The notes: a model not told the origin generated them from the letters alone. DNA of 64,000 nucleotides from Legionella hackeliae (GCF_000953655.1 NZ_LN681225.1:2073001-2137000), one strand, 5' to 3'. Shown: positions 47,189 to 56,918, counted from the stretch's first letter. A program made the numbers and translations.

Positions 47189-47854
47189 CTATCCGGTAAT
47201 TTGTTTGACATCATTCAACGATACCGAACCAATACCCGCAACATTAAGTCTTACACCTTCACCATTTTGTCCAAGACTTACGCTATCAACATTTGCAGCA
47301 GTCATTGTTTTTAAGGCCACTTCTTTGCCTGAATAAAGACCATTAACTTTGATAGTATATTTGCCTGCAGGTACTCTTTCCCCTTTTTGGTTAAACCCAT
47401 CCCAACTGAATTCAAAGAGTCCGGCATTACGTTGTCCCAAAGGAATTGTTCGAATTAATTCGCCTGATTCGGAATAAATTGATGCGGCCAGGTTATCTAC
47501 GCTAGCAGGAACATCCACTGCCGCCTTAGTCTCTCCCTCCTGCCCAAGGTTCATAGTATTACTATTGACAAGGACCTTGCGCCCCACCAACGATGATGCT
47601 TGCAGTGCTTGATTAGATTGCAAGGAAGAAGCCAAACTTTCAATTGATTCTTGCATTTTGGTAATCCCATCATTCGTGCTAAATTGCGCTAATTGAGAAA
47701 GAAAATCACCATTGGTTTGTGGCTCCAATGGATCCTGGCTTTTGACCTGGGCAATCATTAGTCTTAAAAAATCGTTTTGTCCCAAACTTTTCTTAGGTGC
47801 TGTTGCCGCTGAGCCCATGAGGGAGTTTGCTCCATTAACTGAATTCATTGTCAT
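47189..47854 (-). CDS. flgD: Flagellar hook capping protein FlgD
   Basis: 221 residues. The N-terminal FlgD domain has GQNDFLRLMIAQVKSQDPLE, PQTNGDFLSQLAQFS, and the later part is the FlgD Ig-like/Tudor region (LGQRNAGLFEFSWDGFNQKG). It caps the growing hook and is then lost. AGAGGT precedes the ATG. Confidence 0.95.
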   Translation of the reverse strand: MTMNSVNGANSLMGSAATAPKKSLGQNDFLRLMIAQVKSQDPLEPQTNGDFLSQLAQFSTNDGITKMQESIESLASSLQSNQALQASSLVGRKVLVNSNTMNLGQEGETKAAVDVPASVDNLAASIYSESGELIRTIPLGQRNAGLFEFSWDGFNQKGERVPAGKYTIKVNGLYSGKEVALKTMTAANVDSVSLGQNGEGVRLNVAGIGSVSLNDVKQITG

Positions 47855-47867
47855 TATAAGTTACCTC

Positions 47868-48290
47868 TTACTGTCCAAGTTGTAAGGTTCGTTGTATAAG
47901 TTGTTTTGATGTATTTAATACTTCTAAATTCATCTGGTAAGCCTTCGATGCGGAAATAATATTTGCTATTTCAGCCACATAGTTAACATTAGGTGCATAG
48001 ACAAATCCATCAGCATCTGCAAGTGGGTTATCAGGGTCGTATTGTTTAATTGGCTCAGCTTCACTTTCGTAAATGTCGCTCACTTCAACCCCTGCTTTTA
48101 CCTGCTTGTCCATCCATAATTGCGCTTCATCTTGTACTGTTTTAAAAACAGGGTACTGAGGTTTATAAGTATCATCGGGGTTACCGGTAACTACGTTGGC
48201 GTTACTCATATTACTGGCACTGGTAGTCAAACGAGAGGTCTCGGCAACAAGCGCTGAACCCGTAATATCAAATACATTATTCAATGACAT
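47868..48290 (-). CDS. flgC: Flagellar proximal rod protein FlgC
   Basis: 140 residues. It has an N-terminal SALVAETSRLTTSASNMSNA motif, then NPLADADGFVYAPNVNYVAE and C-terminal QMNLEVLNTSKQLIQRTLQL. Standard size. It lies 4 bases after flgB and 13 before flgD. Confidence 0.95.
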   Translation of the reverse strand: MSLNNVFDITGSALVAETSRLTTSASNMSNANVVTGNPDDTYKPQYPVFKTVQDEAQLWMDKQVKAGVEVSDIYESEAEPIKQYDPDNPLADADGFVYAPNVNYVAEIANIISASKAYQMNLEVLNTSKQLIQRTLQLGQ

Positions 48291-48293
48291 ACC

Positions 48294-48689
48294 TTATTCC
48301 CCTTTTAGTGCCGTGATCATGGATTTAATCTTGCCATCCAGAAATGTTAAACTGGCTTGATAAGACATCGCATTACGAGCAAACTCAGTAGATTCCAAGT
48401 TTTTGTCCACCGTGTTTCCATCTAATGTCATATGACTCGGTGTTCGATACTTAAGTTGTCCCTCAAAGTCGCTTTGCGCAACAATATGATTAGGTTTGTC
48501 TATTGCCATTTGCTGAGATGTAGTCGTCGTCATCGCTTGTGACAAAGCATTCTTAAAATCGATATCTTGAGCTTTATAATTAGGGGTATTCACGTTTGCC
48601 ATATTCATTGCAAGTTGTGAAGCACGCTGATCACGAAGCACCAGCGCCTTGGCATGAATTCCAAAGTAACTATCTAAATCGAAGGCCAT
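48294..48689 (-). CDS. flgB: Flagellar proximal rod protein FlgB
   Basis: 131 residues. It has YFGIHAKALVLRDQRASQLA, NMANVNTPNYKAQDIDFK and C-terminal FLDGKIKSMITALKGE, all typical. It is first in the operon, 35 bases downstream of the sigma-54-type promoter. The rod starts from this protein. Confidence 0.95.
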   Translation of the reverse strand: MAFDLDSYFGIHAKALVLRDQRASQLAMNMANVNTPNYKAQDIDFKNALSQAMTTTTSQQMAIDKPNHIVAQSDFEGQLKYRTPSHMTLDGNTVDKNLESTEFARNAMSYQASLTFLDGKIKSMITALKGE

Positions 48690-48723
48690 TTATCAAACTC
48701 CCTTTGTACTGTCAGTAGCTATC

Positions 48724-48741
48724 AAGCAAATGGTATGCCAA
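48724..48741 (-). promoter_or_regulatory. Sigma-54 (RpoN) promoter of the flgB operon
   Basis: On the minus strand TTGGCATACCATTTGCTT contains the -24 TGGCA and -12 TTGC elements with correct spacing. It lies 35 bases before the flgB ATG. In Legionella and other gammaproteobacteria RpoN with FleQ drives the middle flagellar genes, which fits. Confidence 0.85.
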
Positions 48742-48867
48742 CAATTGAATATTTCGACAATAACTGTGTTTTAGCGTTATACGGATTGTATTTAGTTTCG
48801 TCCAGGCAGTAAAATTAGCCATCGCGTAGACAGCATTATCGATTGTCTTGCGAATTAGGAGTACATG

Positions 48868-49800
48868 ATGAAAACAATCAATGAATTACCTTCAGATGCA
48901 ATCGATCAAGTCCAATCCTACCTGTTAAATTTACAAAATTCGATTTGTAGAACTCTCGAGGAACTAGATGGCCAAAATCAATTTTTAGAAGATAGTTGGA
49001 TAAGGCCTCAGGGTGGCGGCGGCATCACGCGAGTGCTTGCTGACGGTAAAGTGTTTGCCAAAGCCGGGGTTAATTTTTCCCATGTTTCAGGCGACAAACT
49101 CCCTGCTTCAGCGACAGCGCATCGAGAAGAATTGGCAGGGTGTAAATTCCACGCATTAGGGGTTTCATTAGTTATTCATCCTGATAATCCTTATATTCCC
49201 ACGACGCATGCGAATGTTCGTTTTTTTATCGCAGAAAAAGAAGGAAGTGCCCCAATATGGTGGTTTGGCGGCGGGTTTGATTTGACCCCTTACTATGGAT
49301 TCCACGAAGACTGCATACAGTGGCATCAAATGGCTTTTGACGCATGCCAACCTTTTGGAGCAGATATCTATCCCAGATTTAAAACCTGGTGTGACCAATA
49401 TTTCTATCTCAAACACCGACAAGAAGCGAGAGGCATTGGTGGCCTGTTCTTCGATGATTTTAATGAAGGTGGTTTTGAAAATAGTTTTTCTTTAATGAAA
49501 AGTATTGGCGACCACTTTATTAAAGCCTACGAACCCATTGTAAAAAAACGAAAAAATACTCCTTTTAGTACACGTGAAAAGGCGTTTCAACTTTACAGAC
49601 GTGGGCGTTATGTTGAGTTTAATCTGGTTTATGATCGCGGGACTTTATTTGGTTTACAATCTGGTGGCAGAACAGAGTCCATTTTAATGTCGCTCCCGCC
49701 TGAAGTACACTGGCATTACGATTGGCATCCTGAAAAAGGGAGTCCTGAAGAGAAACTTTACACAGACTTTTTACCCGCAAAGGAATGGTTAAATTTATAA
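48868..49800 (+). CDS. hemF: Oxygen-dependent coproporphyrinogen III oxidase
   Basis: 310 residues, a cytosolic heme-pathway enzyme that oxidatively decarboxylates coproporphyrinogen III. Conserved blocks are [91 protein letters not shown] and [12 protein letters not shown]. The second of two adjacent ATGs gives the better spacing to AGGAG. It is transcribed away from the flagellar operon. Confidence 0.97.
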   Translation: MKTINELPSDAIDQVQSYLLNLQNSICRTLEELDGQNQFLEDSWIRPQGGGGITRVLADGKVFAKAGVNFSHVSGDKLPASATAHREELAGCKFHALGVSLVIHPDNPYIPTTHANVRFFIAEKEGSAPIWWFGGGFDLTPYYGFHEDCIQWHQMAFDACQPFGADIYPRFKTWCDQYFYLKHRQEARGIGGLFFDDFNEGGFENSFSLMKSIGDHFIKAYEPIVKKRKNTPFSTREKAFQLYRRGRYVEFNLVYDRGTLFGLQSGGRTESILMSLPPEVHWHYDWHPEKGSPEEKLYTDFLPAKEWLNL

Positions 49801-49832
49801 CCGGAATTTGGGTATTTAACCACGTATAGGGT

Positions 49833-50615
49833 CTAATCCAATTTAATCTCTGTATCAGAGAGCTTCACAGAATAATTTTTGTGAAGCTCAAACTTGTTTT
49901 TGTTAAATACTCGCCAATTTACTGTGCATTCTTTATCATTGACATCCAATATAAAATAACTGTTGTAGTTGTCTTTATTCCTGCTACATAAGAGAGTTCC
50001 TGCATGTAGGACTAAACAAATTCTGCCATTGGATTTTTTTATCATACCCACATTCGCGTAGTGAAGATGACCCGTACAAACAATATCTACATTACTTCTC
50101 TGTAAATGCTCTAAAAATTGCTCTTCATTTTCAAGTGGCTTATGAAGTCCAGCTATATGATCAAAATTATGATGAAAAAATAAAATGTTAACTTTTTTAT
50201 GTTCAACTGTAAAAAAATTACTAATCATTTCTAATGTTTTTACAGCTAATTTTCCTTTTTTTATTCTAAAAGGATTAACACTATTAACGCCAAGAATCGC
50301 TATCTCATCGTTAACAAACTTCATTTTAAATAACTCACCAATACAGTGATTATAACCTTTATAAGGATTTATTAACCGTGCAAATATTTTGTACAAAGGC
50401 ACATCATGATTGCCAGGTACAACAAGGACAGTTCCTGCTATTTGATTTAGAAAAGAGAGCGCAAGTTCAAATTGATAATTTTTTGCTCGCTGAGTTAAAT
50501 CTCCAGAAACGATTGTTAATTCAGGTTGTTGTGCAGTGATATCTTGCAAAAAAGCATCCATAACTTCTGTCTGATGCATACCAAAATGTAAATCAGAGAT
50601 ATGGGCAATTTTCAT
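49833..50615 (-). CDS. Calcineurin-like metallophosphoesterase
   Basis: 260 residues with all metal-binding motifs: DLHFG, SGDLTQ, VVPGNHDVPLY, FFHHNFDH and TGHLHYA. The substrate is not shown; the family includes cyclic-nucleotide, nucleotide-sugar and lipid phosphatases. Its ATG overlaps the upstream lipid-kinase gene as ATGA, so the two probably act on related compounds. Confidence 0.88.
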   Translation of the reverse strand: MKIAHISDLHFGMHQTEVMDAFLQDITAQQPELTIVSGDLTQRAKNYQFELALSFLNQIAGTVLVVPGNHDVPLYKIFARLINPYKGYNHCIGELFKMKFVNDEIAILGVNSVNPFRIKKGKLAVKTLEMISNFFTVEHKKVNILFFHHNFDHIAGLHKPLENEEQFLEHLQRSNVDIVCTGHLHYANVGMIKKSNGRICLVLHAGTLLCSRNKDNYNSYFILDVNDKECTVNWRVFNKNKFELHKNYSVKLSDTEIKLD

Positions 50616-51466
50616 TTTAATATTTGAAGCGAGTCAGGGAGACAACGATAAATAAGAGGCGTTTCCATAGATATTGTGTCTCCATCCAGAGAGATATTAA
50701 TGTGATCTCGATTTTCAATTTCTATTTTAATAGGCGTTTTTGAACTTTTTATTTCAAAATGATTTGCTCTTCTAAATATGTGATTAATGACTTTCATTAA
50801 GCTTAACTTGCCTCGTTTTAAAAAATAAATGCCTAAGTTTTTTTGATTAAAACTATCACGCCCGATTGTTGCAGGGAACTGATAAGAATATAAGTTATTA
50901 GAGATCATGAAAAAAGAAGTGTGGACTGAGAAATTCAATTCATTGCTTTTTGTGGTGATTGAAAAAGTTTCATGATAACGAAGGGTTTGTAAAAAGCTTG
51001 GGATGTAACTTAAAAACTTAGGGTAATATTTTGAGTAATAATCTCGTTTTTTTGCAAGTTTTGGGTAGAAACCAATAGATGAGTTATTAACGAATATCTT
51101 GCCATTCACTTCAGCCAAATCAATTCGCATTGTATCTTTATTTTTAATACTGGTAATTATCTCTTTTATTGTTAAGGGCAGACCCAGCTCTTTGGCGAAA
51201 TGATTCATTGTTCCAAGTGGTAACACACCAAGAATGATATTGGTATTTGCACACCATTGAGCTGCAGTGCGGATAGTACCATCCCCCCCGCCTACTAATA
51301 TAATTGGGAACTCAGTCAAACACTGCTTAATTTGATTTTCTAAATCTTTAGATTCCACTTGATAACATTGATAGTCGATTTTTTCTTTATCAAAAGCGTC
51401 AAGATAGGCATCTATTTGGGCCGCATTCTTAGCATTTTTATTTAATACTACAGCAAATTTGGCCAA
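50612..51466 (-). CDS. Diacylglycerol/sphingosine kinase-family lipid kinase
   Basis: 284 residues. The nucleotide-binding signature VGGGDGTIRTA lies near residue 60. GVLPLGTMNHFAKELGLP, IDLAEVNGKIFVNNSSIGFYP and a C-terminal ISLDGDTISM match the YegS/DagK catalytic-domain family. Lipid substrate unknown. It is first of a two-gene operon with the phosphoesterase. Confidence 0.88.
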   Translation of the reverse strand: MAKFAVVLNKNAKNAAQIDAYLDAFDKEKIDYQCYQVESKDLENQIKQCLTEFPIILVGGGDGTIRTAAQWCANTNIILGVLPLGTMNHFAKELGLPLTIKEIITSIKNKDTMRIDLAEVNGKIFVNNSSIGFYPKLAKKRDYYSKYYPKFLSYIPSFLQTLRYHETFSITTKSNELNFSVHTSFFMISNNLYSYQFPATIGRDSFNQKNLGIYFLKRGKLSLMKVINHIFRRANHFEIKSSKTPIKIEIENRDHINISLDGDTISMETPLIYRCLPDSLQILK

Positions 51467-51493
51467 GCTACGTCACTCCCTTAACGATAGTAA

Positions 51494-51889
51494 TTATGCC
51501 CCACTACAATCTTTAGGAACAAAAGGACAACTGTAAGCATTTTTTGATGCATCAAAGACTACTTTACCTTGAATATCATGAGGCAATAAAGTTACCCGGC
51601 CTACACAATTCATAAATATATAATTACCGTCACTCAACATTAAAAAACTATCTTGATTGAGGTTTGGAGGTAACTCCGCAAAGCTTTTAAGACTGATGGG
51701 CGATGAATGAAGCTCTTGGGAGTTTTGGTTAAAGTAGTTAAGAAATAAATTAACTTTTTTGTCATTACTCGAATGAAAATCCAGCGCCTCTAAATGCTTA
51801 TCGCTACAGCGCCAAAATATTTTATATTCAGCAGTCCACCCAACCGTTGCAATACAAAGCAATAATAAACCAACAATATTTCTTCTCAT
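51494..51889 (-). CDS. Secreted protein of unknown function
   Basis: 131 residues with a short signal peptide (MRRNIVGLLLLCIATVGWTA). The mature part has four cysteines (RCSDK, NCVGR, SCPFVPKDCSG), suggesting disulfides in the periplasm. No family is recognised. It lies 28 bases upstream of the lipid kinase gene and 32 after the dehydrogenase, all on one strand. Confidence 0.65.
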   Translation of the reverse strand: MRRNIVGLLLLCIATVGWTAEYKIFWRCSDKHLEALDFHSSNDKKVNLFLNYFNQNSQELHSSPISLKSFAELPPNLNQDSFLMLSDGNYIFMNCVGRVTLLPHDIQGKVVFDASKNAYSCPFVPKDCSGA

Positions 51890-51921
51890 CCTTGTGGCCC
51901 TTTTGTTTTAAATTATTTCAG

Positions 51922-52782
51922 TTAATCAACTTGGGAACTTGCCAAAGCTCTTTTGCTTAATGAAGCTATAATTTTTTCAAGACTATGTGGGTAGGGGTCT
52001 GTCTGGCTAATGATTGCCTTAGCACGTTGCTCACAATAATCTTTTACTTCTTTATCGGGTAAAATATAAAATGTTTTCTTTTCTATTTCATGCAGAATAT
52101 GAGAGGCAACATCTTCGGCAGGTCTGCTTCGAGCCACGAGATCGGCAACCATATGATGTAAGGTATCTGTGTGCAATGGTGTTGAATTTTTAAGTAATTG
52201 TGTATTGGCAAAAGACGGGCAAACTACTGATACATCCACAGGCTTTTCTAAACGCTTAAGATCAAAGTGTAATGATTCTGATAAAGCCACTATCGCATGT
52301 TTAGACATTGCATAAGCTGACATTTGCGAGCCACTGCACAAACCATAAAGACTAGCCATGTTTATTATATGTGCACGATGAGATTGCTTGAACATGAACG
52401 GTAGGAACGCTTGAACACCATGAATTACCCCATGGAGATTTACGTCAATTACTTTGCGGATATGCTCATGTGTTAGCTCCCAAACAGGCGCTAAATGACC
52501 ACTAATCCCTGCATTATTGAATAACCAATCTACACGTTTAAAATGCTCATGCGTTTGTTTAGCAAGATGTCTGAGACTTTCAGGCTTTGTTACATCACAC
52601 ACAACCCCTAAGACCTCTGCTTTCCCCAAATTGCTGAGTTGTTCTACTTTGTCACATAGAGTAGTCACCGCGTTGTCAGCCATAACAACATGAATACCGC
52701 GTTGTATGCAAGCTTGAGCTATAGCTAGTCCAATTCCACTTGCCGCTCCAGTAATCACCGCAACTTTTTGATTAGACTCCAT
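51922..52782 (-). CDS. Short-chain dehydrogenase/reductase
   Basis: 286 residues. The Rossmann cofactor motif is TGAASGIG, with NNAG further in. The catalytic set is Ser in INMASLYG, then YAMSK, with the tyrosine and lysine in the usual YxxxK. CDVTKPE is the adenine-ring loop. It reduces or oxidises an alcohol/ketone with NAD(P)(H); the substrate is not shown. AGATTGG lies upstream of its ATG. Confidence 0.9.
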   Translation of the reverse strand: MESNQKVAVITGAASGIGLAIAQACIQRGIHVVMADNAVTTLCDKVEQLSNLGKAEVLGVVCDVTKPESLRHLAKQTHEHFKRVDWLFNNAGISGHLAPVWELTHEHIRKVIDVNLHGVIHGVQAFLPFMFKQSHRAHIINMASLYGLCSGSQMSAYAMSKHAIVALSESLHFDLKRLEKPVDVSVVCPSFANTQLLKNSTPLHTDTLHHMVADLVARSRPAEDVASHILHEIEKKTFYILPDKEVKDYCEQRAKAIISQTDPYPHSLEKIIASLSKRALASSQVD

Positions 52783-53111
52783 TCCAATCTCTCCAGAAGT
52801 GATATTGATAAGTATTAATAAGATTCTCGTACATTAAATAATAAAGCAACCTTGATGTTTAACTTATAAGTACCCTTGGTGCACTGATTTTAAACAAGGT
52901 ATGTTTGTGATGAGGATAATAACGATTATACTGGGCAAAGGTCAAGAATAACCGCTCCCGAGAACCACTCCAATAACACTACAATATCAGAAATTTATTA
53001 CTCAATAATTTTCATAGCTAGCATTCGCAAAGACAAACTATTATTCTTAGTTCTTTGCCTATATGAATAAATTCTTTGTCTTTGCAAAATACGTGATATG
53101 CATTAGCGTAT
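52783..53111. other. Intergenic region with an inverted repeat
   Basis: 329 AT-rich bases between the dehydrogenase start and the cold-shock gene end. It holds a perfect 11-base inverted repeat, GCAAAGACAAA (53027-53037) and TTTGTCTTTGC (53075-53085), with a 37-base loop. No open frame is convincing. The repeat may end or stabilise the csp transcript. Confidence 0.5.
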
Positions 53112-53342
53112 CTATGCTTGTTCAGCTTCCTCAGTAACTACAATAACTTCTTGCGCCTTAAATCCCTTAGGACCTTTATCAAGCACAAAGGTTACAGAAT
53201 CATTTTCGTTTAATGTTCTAAAACCTACGCCTTGAATATCTTTGTAATGGACAAATATGTCTTCACCTTGTTCGTTGACGATAAATCCAAATCCCTTTTT
53301 TTCATTGAACCACTTAACATGGCCAGTTTCTCTTTGCGACAT
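53112..53342 (-). CDS. Cold-shock domain protein
   Basis: 76 residues, one cold-shock domain: [15 protein letters not shown] (RNP1 KGFGFI) and EDIFVHY (RNP2). It binds single-stranded RNA or DNA to help translation at low temperature or act as an RNA chaperone. Only the C-terminal EEAEQA tail is unusual. The divergent ~300-base region to pyrE holds promoters for both. Confidence 0.95.
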   Translation of the reverse strand: MSQRETGHVKWFNEKKGFGFIVNEQGEDIFVHYKDIQGVGFRTLNENDSVTFVLDKGPKGFKAQEVIVVTEEAEQA

Positions 53343-53639
53343 TCACTATCCCCTTTCGTCTAAAGCTCCATCTACTGCAAGTAGATTAAAACAATCAGCA
53401 TTCACTCTAGTTCAAATTGCAGGCAAGAGTGCAATTAATACAGCAAACCATTCGGATTTTGATCTAAAGTGAATACTTTTATGCTAAGAAAAGTTAGCAT
53501 TTACTTAGAATAGCAGTTTTTTATTGATTGTTAACGATTTTTTTCAAAAACATTTAAACCTATAGATTAAGAGTCTATTTGTTTAAAATTTTGTAGAATA
53601 CTTTCAAATTCATTTCTCACGTTTAAACCAGGATGTCCT

Positions 53640-54275
53640 ATGAATCAATTTAAAGAATCCTTTATTCGTTTGGCACTTGACTGCCAGGTATTAAAATTTG
53701 GTGATTTCACCTTAAAATCAGGTAGACAAAGTCCTTATTTCTTTAATGCCGGATTATTTTATCAAGGTGATGCCTTACGTCAGCTTGGTCAGTTTTATGC
53801 CAAGACCTTAATTCATCATCAAATTAATTTTCAGCATCTTTTCGGGCCTGCGTATAAAGGCTTACCCTTAGCTACTGCTACCGCTATCGCTTTGGCAGAA
53901 TTAGGAGTAGACACGACGGTGACCTTTAATCGAAAAGAAGAGAAGGATCACGGTGAAGGTGGGCAGCTTATTGGGGCTCCTTTACATGGGAAAACTATCA
54001 TTGTTGATGATGTCATTACCGCAGGTACCGCATTTCGTGAAGCGCAAACACTCATTCGAAAAAATGGCGGAGAATTAACTGGAGTAATTATTGCTCTTGA
54101 TCGCTGCGAGAGAGGATTGGGTAGTCAATCTACCCTTGCAGAAATTGAAGCTCAAGGTATCCGTGTTTTCTCTATAATTACTTTTTTTGATCTAGTCGAA
54201 TATTTGCGCTCATCAGAAGAACCTGAACAGGTTGAGCGCTTAATGGCATATCATCAGGAATATGGCTGCCATTAA
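53640..54275 (+). CDS. pyrE: Orotate phosphoribosyltransferase
   Basis: 211 residues, the standard length. The PRPP-binding motif is [43 protein letters not shown] and [13 protein letters not shown] are family blocks. It converts orotate to OMP in pyrimidine synthesis. A palindromic repeat follows the stop codon. Confidence 0.97.
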   Translation: MNQFKESFIRLALDCQVLKFGDFTLKSGRQSPYFFNAGLFYQGDALRQLGQFYAKTLIHHQINFQHLFGPAYKGLPLATATAIALAELGVDTTVTFNRKEEKDHGEGGQLIGAPLHGKTIIVDDVITAGTAFREAQTLIRKNGGELTGVIIALDRCERGLGSQSTLAEIEAQGIRVFSIITFFDLVEYLRSSEEPEQVERLMAYHQEYGCH

Positions 54276-54289
54276 TAACTTCAATCCAT

Positions 54290-54346
54290 GTCTTTGCGAG
54301 CGACAGGAGCAATCTAATTGTTTAGATTGCTCCACCACGCTCGCAA
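54290..54346. repeat. REP-like palindromic element
   Basis: The outer 9-base arms TTGCGAGCG (54294-54302) and CGCTCGCAA (54338-54346) are perfect, as are the nested 12-base arms GGAGCAATCTAA and TTAGATTGCTCC around TTGT. This is the widespread TTGCGAGCG-type extragenic palindrome, lying between pyrE and the convergent protease gene. The start of it may share GTCTTTGCG with the repeat at 53027. Confidence 0.8.
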
Positions 54347-54365
54347 TGACTCGAAATCACATCAA

Positions 54366-55436
54366 TTAATAGGCAGCAATATCAATTGTCTTCATCTTGA
54401 AGTTAAGTGTTTTACCTTGTCTGACTACTGTTAGTGTGATCGGTTCGCCTACTTTGATATCTACAAGAATGTTGTAAAAAACATCATAATTTTTTACAGG
54501 ATGGCCATTTATCGCAATAATTACGTCACCAATGTGTATACGTCCCCAGCTGTCACGCAAAGTACCGCGCAATTTGGCTTGAGCAGCCGGTGTATGCGGG
54601 AGTACATCTGCAACTAACAATCCTTTATCAACGCCTAATTTTTTTGCGATATGCGGCTCGACAACTTGAATACCAATTCCAGACAACATTACACGGCCAT
54701 TTTTAATTAACTGAGGAACAATACGCGCAATGTCATCTGCAGGAACTGCAAAACCAACTCCAGCTGAAGAACCAGAATTTGAATAAATTGCTGTATTCAA
54801 ACCAAGAAGTCGTCCTTTGCTATCTAATAAAGGACCACCAGAATTTCCTGGATTTATCGAAGTATCTGTTTGAATCATGTCACGAATAGTTACGCCGCCA
54901 GCCCCTGGCACTTGGCGACCTAAGGCAGAAATTACTCCCACTGTTAAACTATGATCCAAGCCAAAGGGATTACCAATAGCAATGGTTTTCTGCCCGACCA
55001 GTAATTCATTAGTAGGCGCTAATTCAAAAGGAGTAAATGATTTTAAAAGCTCTAATGCCTTGGGTGATTTAATTGCCAGTACTGCAATATCTTTTCGAGG
55101 CTCAGCCCCAACCACCTTAGCAGGTACAGTTAACTTTCCAATACTAACCGTTAAATTATCCGCACCATTAATCACGTGGAAATTGGTAACAATATGACCT
55201 GCCGCATCCCAAATAATCCCTGAACCGGCTCCCGCGACAACTTGCATGCGCTCATAAGAGGAATGGTTAACAACGGTTGCCATACGGTGTACATACACTA
55301 CCTTGGGCGAAAATTTTTGAAAGATTTCAACAGTATTTCTTTCATTGGGTAACAACTCATCTAAGGTAGTACCGTAGGAAGGAAAAACCATTGCAATAGC
55401 ACAAGAAAATAATACAGTTAGCCATTTATGTTTCAT
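54366..55436 (-). CDS. HtrA/Deg-family periplasmic serine protease (one PDZ domain)
   Basis: 356 residues from ATG 55436, after GGAG. An N-terminal signal peptide or anchor is followed by the trypsin-like domain with the catalytic triad His87 (TNFHVIN), Asp116 (RKDIAVL) and Ser199 (NPGNSGGP). One PDZ domain follows (GIGIQVVEP, VLPHTPAAQAKLRG, GDVIIAINGHPV). A single PDZ is nearer to DegS/HhoB than DegP. It likely handles envelope protein damage. The start lies inside the end of the preceding gene. Confidence 0.92.
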   Translation of the reverse strand: MKHKWLTVLFSCAIAMVFPSYGTTLDELLPNERNTVEIFQKFSPKVVYVHRMATVVNHSSYERMQVVAGAGSGIIWDAAGHIVTNFHVINGADNLTVSIGKLTVPAKVVGAEPRKDIAVLAIKSPKALELLKSFTPFELAPTNELLVGQKTIAIGNPFGLDHSLTVGVISALGRQVPGAGGVTIRDMIQTDTSINPGNSGGPLLDSKGRLLGLNTAIYSNSGSSAGVGFAVPADDIARIVPQLIKNGRVMLSGIGIQVVEPHIAKKLGVDKGLLVADVLPHTPAAQAKLRGTLRDSWGRIHIGDVIIAINGHPVKNYDVFYNILVDIKVGEPITLTVVRQGKTLNFKMKTIDIAAY

Positions 55437-55749
55437 TATCAAACTCCATACCTATTGCTCCAGACAAACGCTTGCGTATACTCTGACGCGATAACAATTT
55501 ATCAATTACGGGTTGAGGAAAATCTGTAATCCTAATTAAGTTTTTACTTATCAATACATCTATTAAGTCTTCTAATACTCGAATGAGTTTTAAGTCTGAT
55601 TGCAACAATTCCCACTGTTTTTCGCTATCACAGCGTGCCAGGAACTGAAGTACCTCAGGGTGATGCATATCGAGTGCTTCCATTTCAGCTGACCCTGTTT
55701 CATAAAGAGCGCAAATTTTGCCCTCATTGTCTCGTTTAATGTAAACCAC
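55426..55749 (-). CDS. Small conserved protein, tryptophan-synthase-beta-like family (misnomer)
   Basis: 107 residues. The start MVYIKRDNEGKICALYETGS, HPEVLQFLARC, LKLIRVLEDLIDVLISKNL and ITDFPQPVIDKLLSR match a small family common in gammaproteobacteria, usually labelled tryptophan synthase subunit beta-like though it is far too short. Function unknown. It overlaps the protease gene by 11 bases, so the two are co-translated. Confidence 0.75.
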   Translation of the reverse strand: MVYIKRDNEGKICALYETGSAEMEALDMHHPEVLQFLARCDSEKQWELLQSDLKLIRVLEDLIDVLISKNLIRITDFPQPVIDKLLSRQSIRKRLSGAIGMEFDNET

Positions 55750-55851
55750 AGGATTGTCCTTAATTTAATTTTCGCCAATTATGCCTTATTTTAGTGTAAG
55801 TAGACAAATAAAAAAACATTTACACCGATAAAACACACAGTTATCTAACAT

Positions 55852-56038
55852 ATGAATCAATTGAAATTTTTTCAAGATTTTAGAAAAAAAGATTAAAAAA
55901 CAATCGTCTTTTGATGTTCAAGGTTACTTTCATCTGGGAAGGCATTATCTGGATTTATATAACCTTGATGCTCGCTTTGCTGACATCAAGGTTAAAAATT
56001 TCTCTTTCTATAATCTGCGAGATATTTTCTCGGACTAA
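55852..56038 (+). pseudogene. Possible short gene with a frameshift in a poly-A tract
   Basis: ATG 55852 opens MNQLKFFQDFRKK and stops soon after. Dropping one A from the A7 tract at 55884-55890 joins it to IKKQSSFDVQGYF, LGRHYLDLYNLDARFADI and ends at TAA 56036-56038. The joined ~61-residue reading looks protein-like, but no ribosome-binding site or family supports it. Most of the surrounding 308-base gap is otherwise empty. Confidence 0.3.
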
Positions 56039-56057
56039 GTCTGGGGTTTGGGACTAT

Positions 56058-56906
56058 TTAAACAGCAAATTCAGTTTTTGTATCACTATCGTTTGTGTTT
56101 TCTTCATCCTTTGGTGAATTTTCAACGGTATCTTCATCTTTACCATTGATGTCATCCTCGGCTTCCGATACATCTCCTCTTGAATTAATTTCGTCTTTAG
56201 CCTGCTCATCATTAACATTGCTTGAGGGTTTAAAATACTGCATTAGCAAGTTAATAGGAGCCATAATCAATGCTTTAAATGTTTCCGTTCCAGCATCGAT
56301 TGACTTCACAGCAACCGTTTCACTGTTTTTATTATGACGCAAATAGATCTTTTCAAGTAAACCAGTATGCCGTTGATAAATATCATCAAGATTTTGATTA
56401 CGCTGTTTTTCCTGATCTAAAAGATAATCCTTTAGTTCAGAGTGAGTATCCCAAAGAGAATCACGTCTTTTTTGCAGTTGCTCAAGCTCACTATTGTAAA
56501 ACTCTAGCTCATTATCAATTTCTCGTTTGAGTTTATCGCAGGTTGCTTTCCGCTCAGCAGATTGCTCCCCGCCAACAATAGCAGTCGACTCTTTAACTGC
56601 AATTTGAGCATAACGTTCAATTAAATCGGTTTTCTTTTTGAGAATATCCTCGATTTTCTGATCAAGATACTGAATGGCCTCTTTGTTTGAACCTAAAACC
56701 TGGTAGTGAGAATCAAATCGCTTATTACTTGCCATTTGAGTACGCAGGTTTTCTAATTCTTTTATTTCCTGGGCGAGTGCTATTTGCTGTGCCTGATCAT
56801 TCAAATTTTTATCGCGACTTAATAATAACTGTCGGATAAATGCAGATAAGACGGCAACAACGCCAAATGCTGTTGCACAAATGATCGCTATAGTAACTGG
56901 TTCCAT
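56058..56906 (-). CDS. Membrane-anchored coiled-coil protein, acidic tail, unknown
   Basis: 282 residues, not recognised. One N-terminal transmembrane segment (VTIAIICATAFGVVAVLSAF) is followed by a long charged heptad-like coiled coil (about 30-215). The C-terminal ~60 residues are rich in Asp, Glu, Asn and Ser. AAGGAGG precedes the ATG by 6 bases. It starts 12 bases after the gene at 56919-57572, so the two form an operon. Confidence 0.65.
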   Translation of the reverse strand: MEPVTIAIICATAFGVVAVLSAFIRQLLLSRDKNLNDQAQQIALAQEIKELENLRTQMASNKRFDSHYQVLGSNKEAIQYLDQKIEDILKKKTDLIERYAQIAVKESTAIVGGEQSAERKATCDKLKREIDNELEFYNSELEQLQKRRDSLWDTHSELKDYLLDQEKQRNQNLDDIYQRHTGLLEKIYLRHNKNSETVAVKSIDAGTETFKALIMAPINLLMQYFKPSSNVNDEQAKDEINSRGDVSEAEDDINGKDEDTVENSPKDEENTNDSDTKTEFAV

Positions 56907-56918
56907 AGCAAATCCTCC

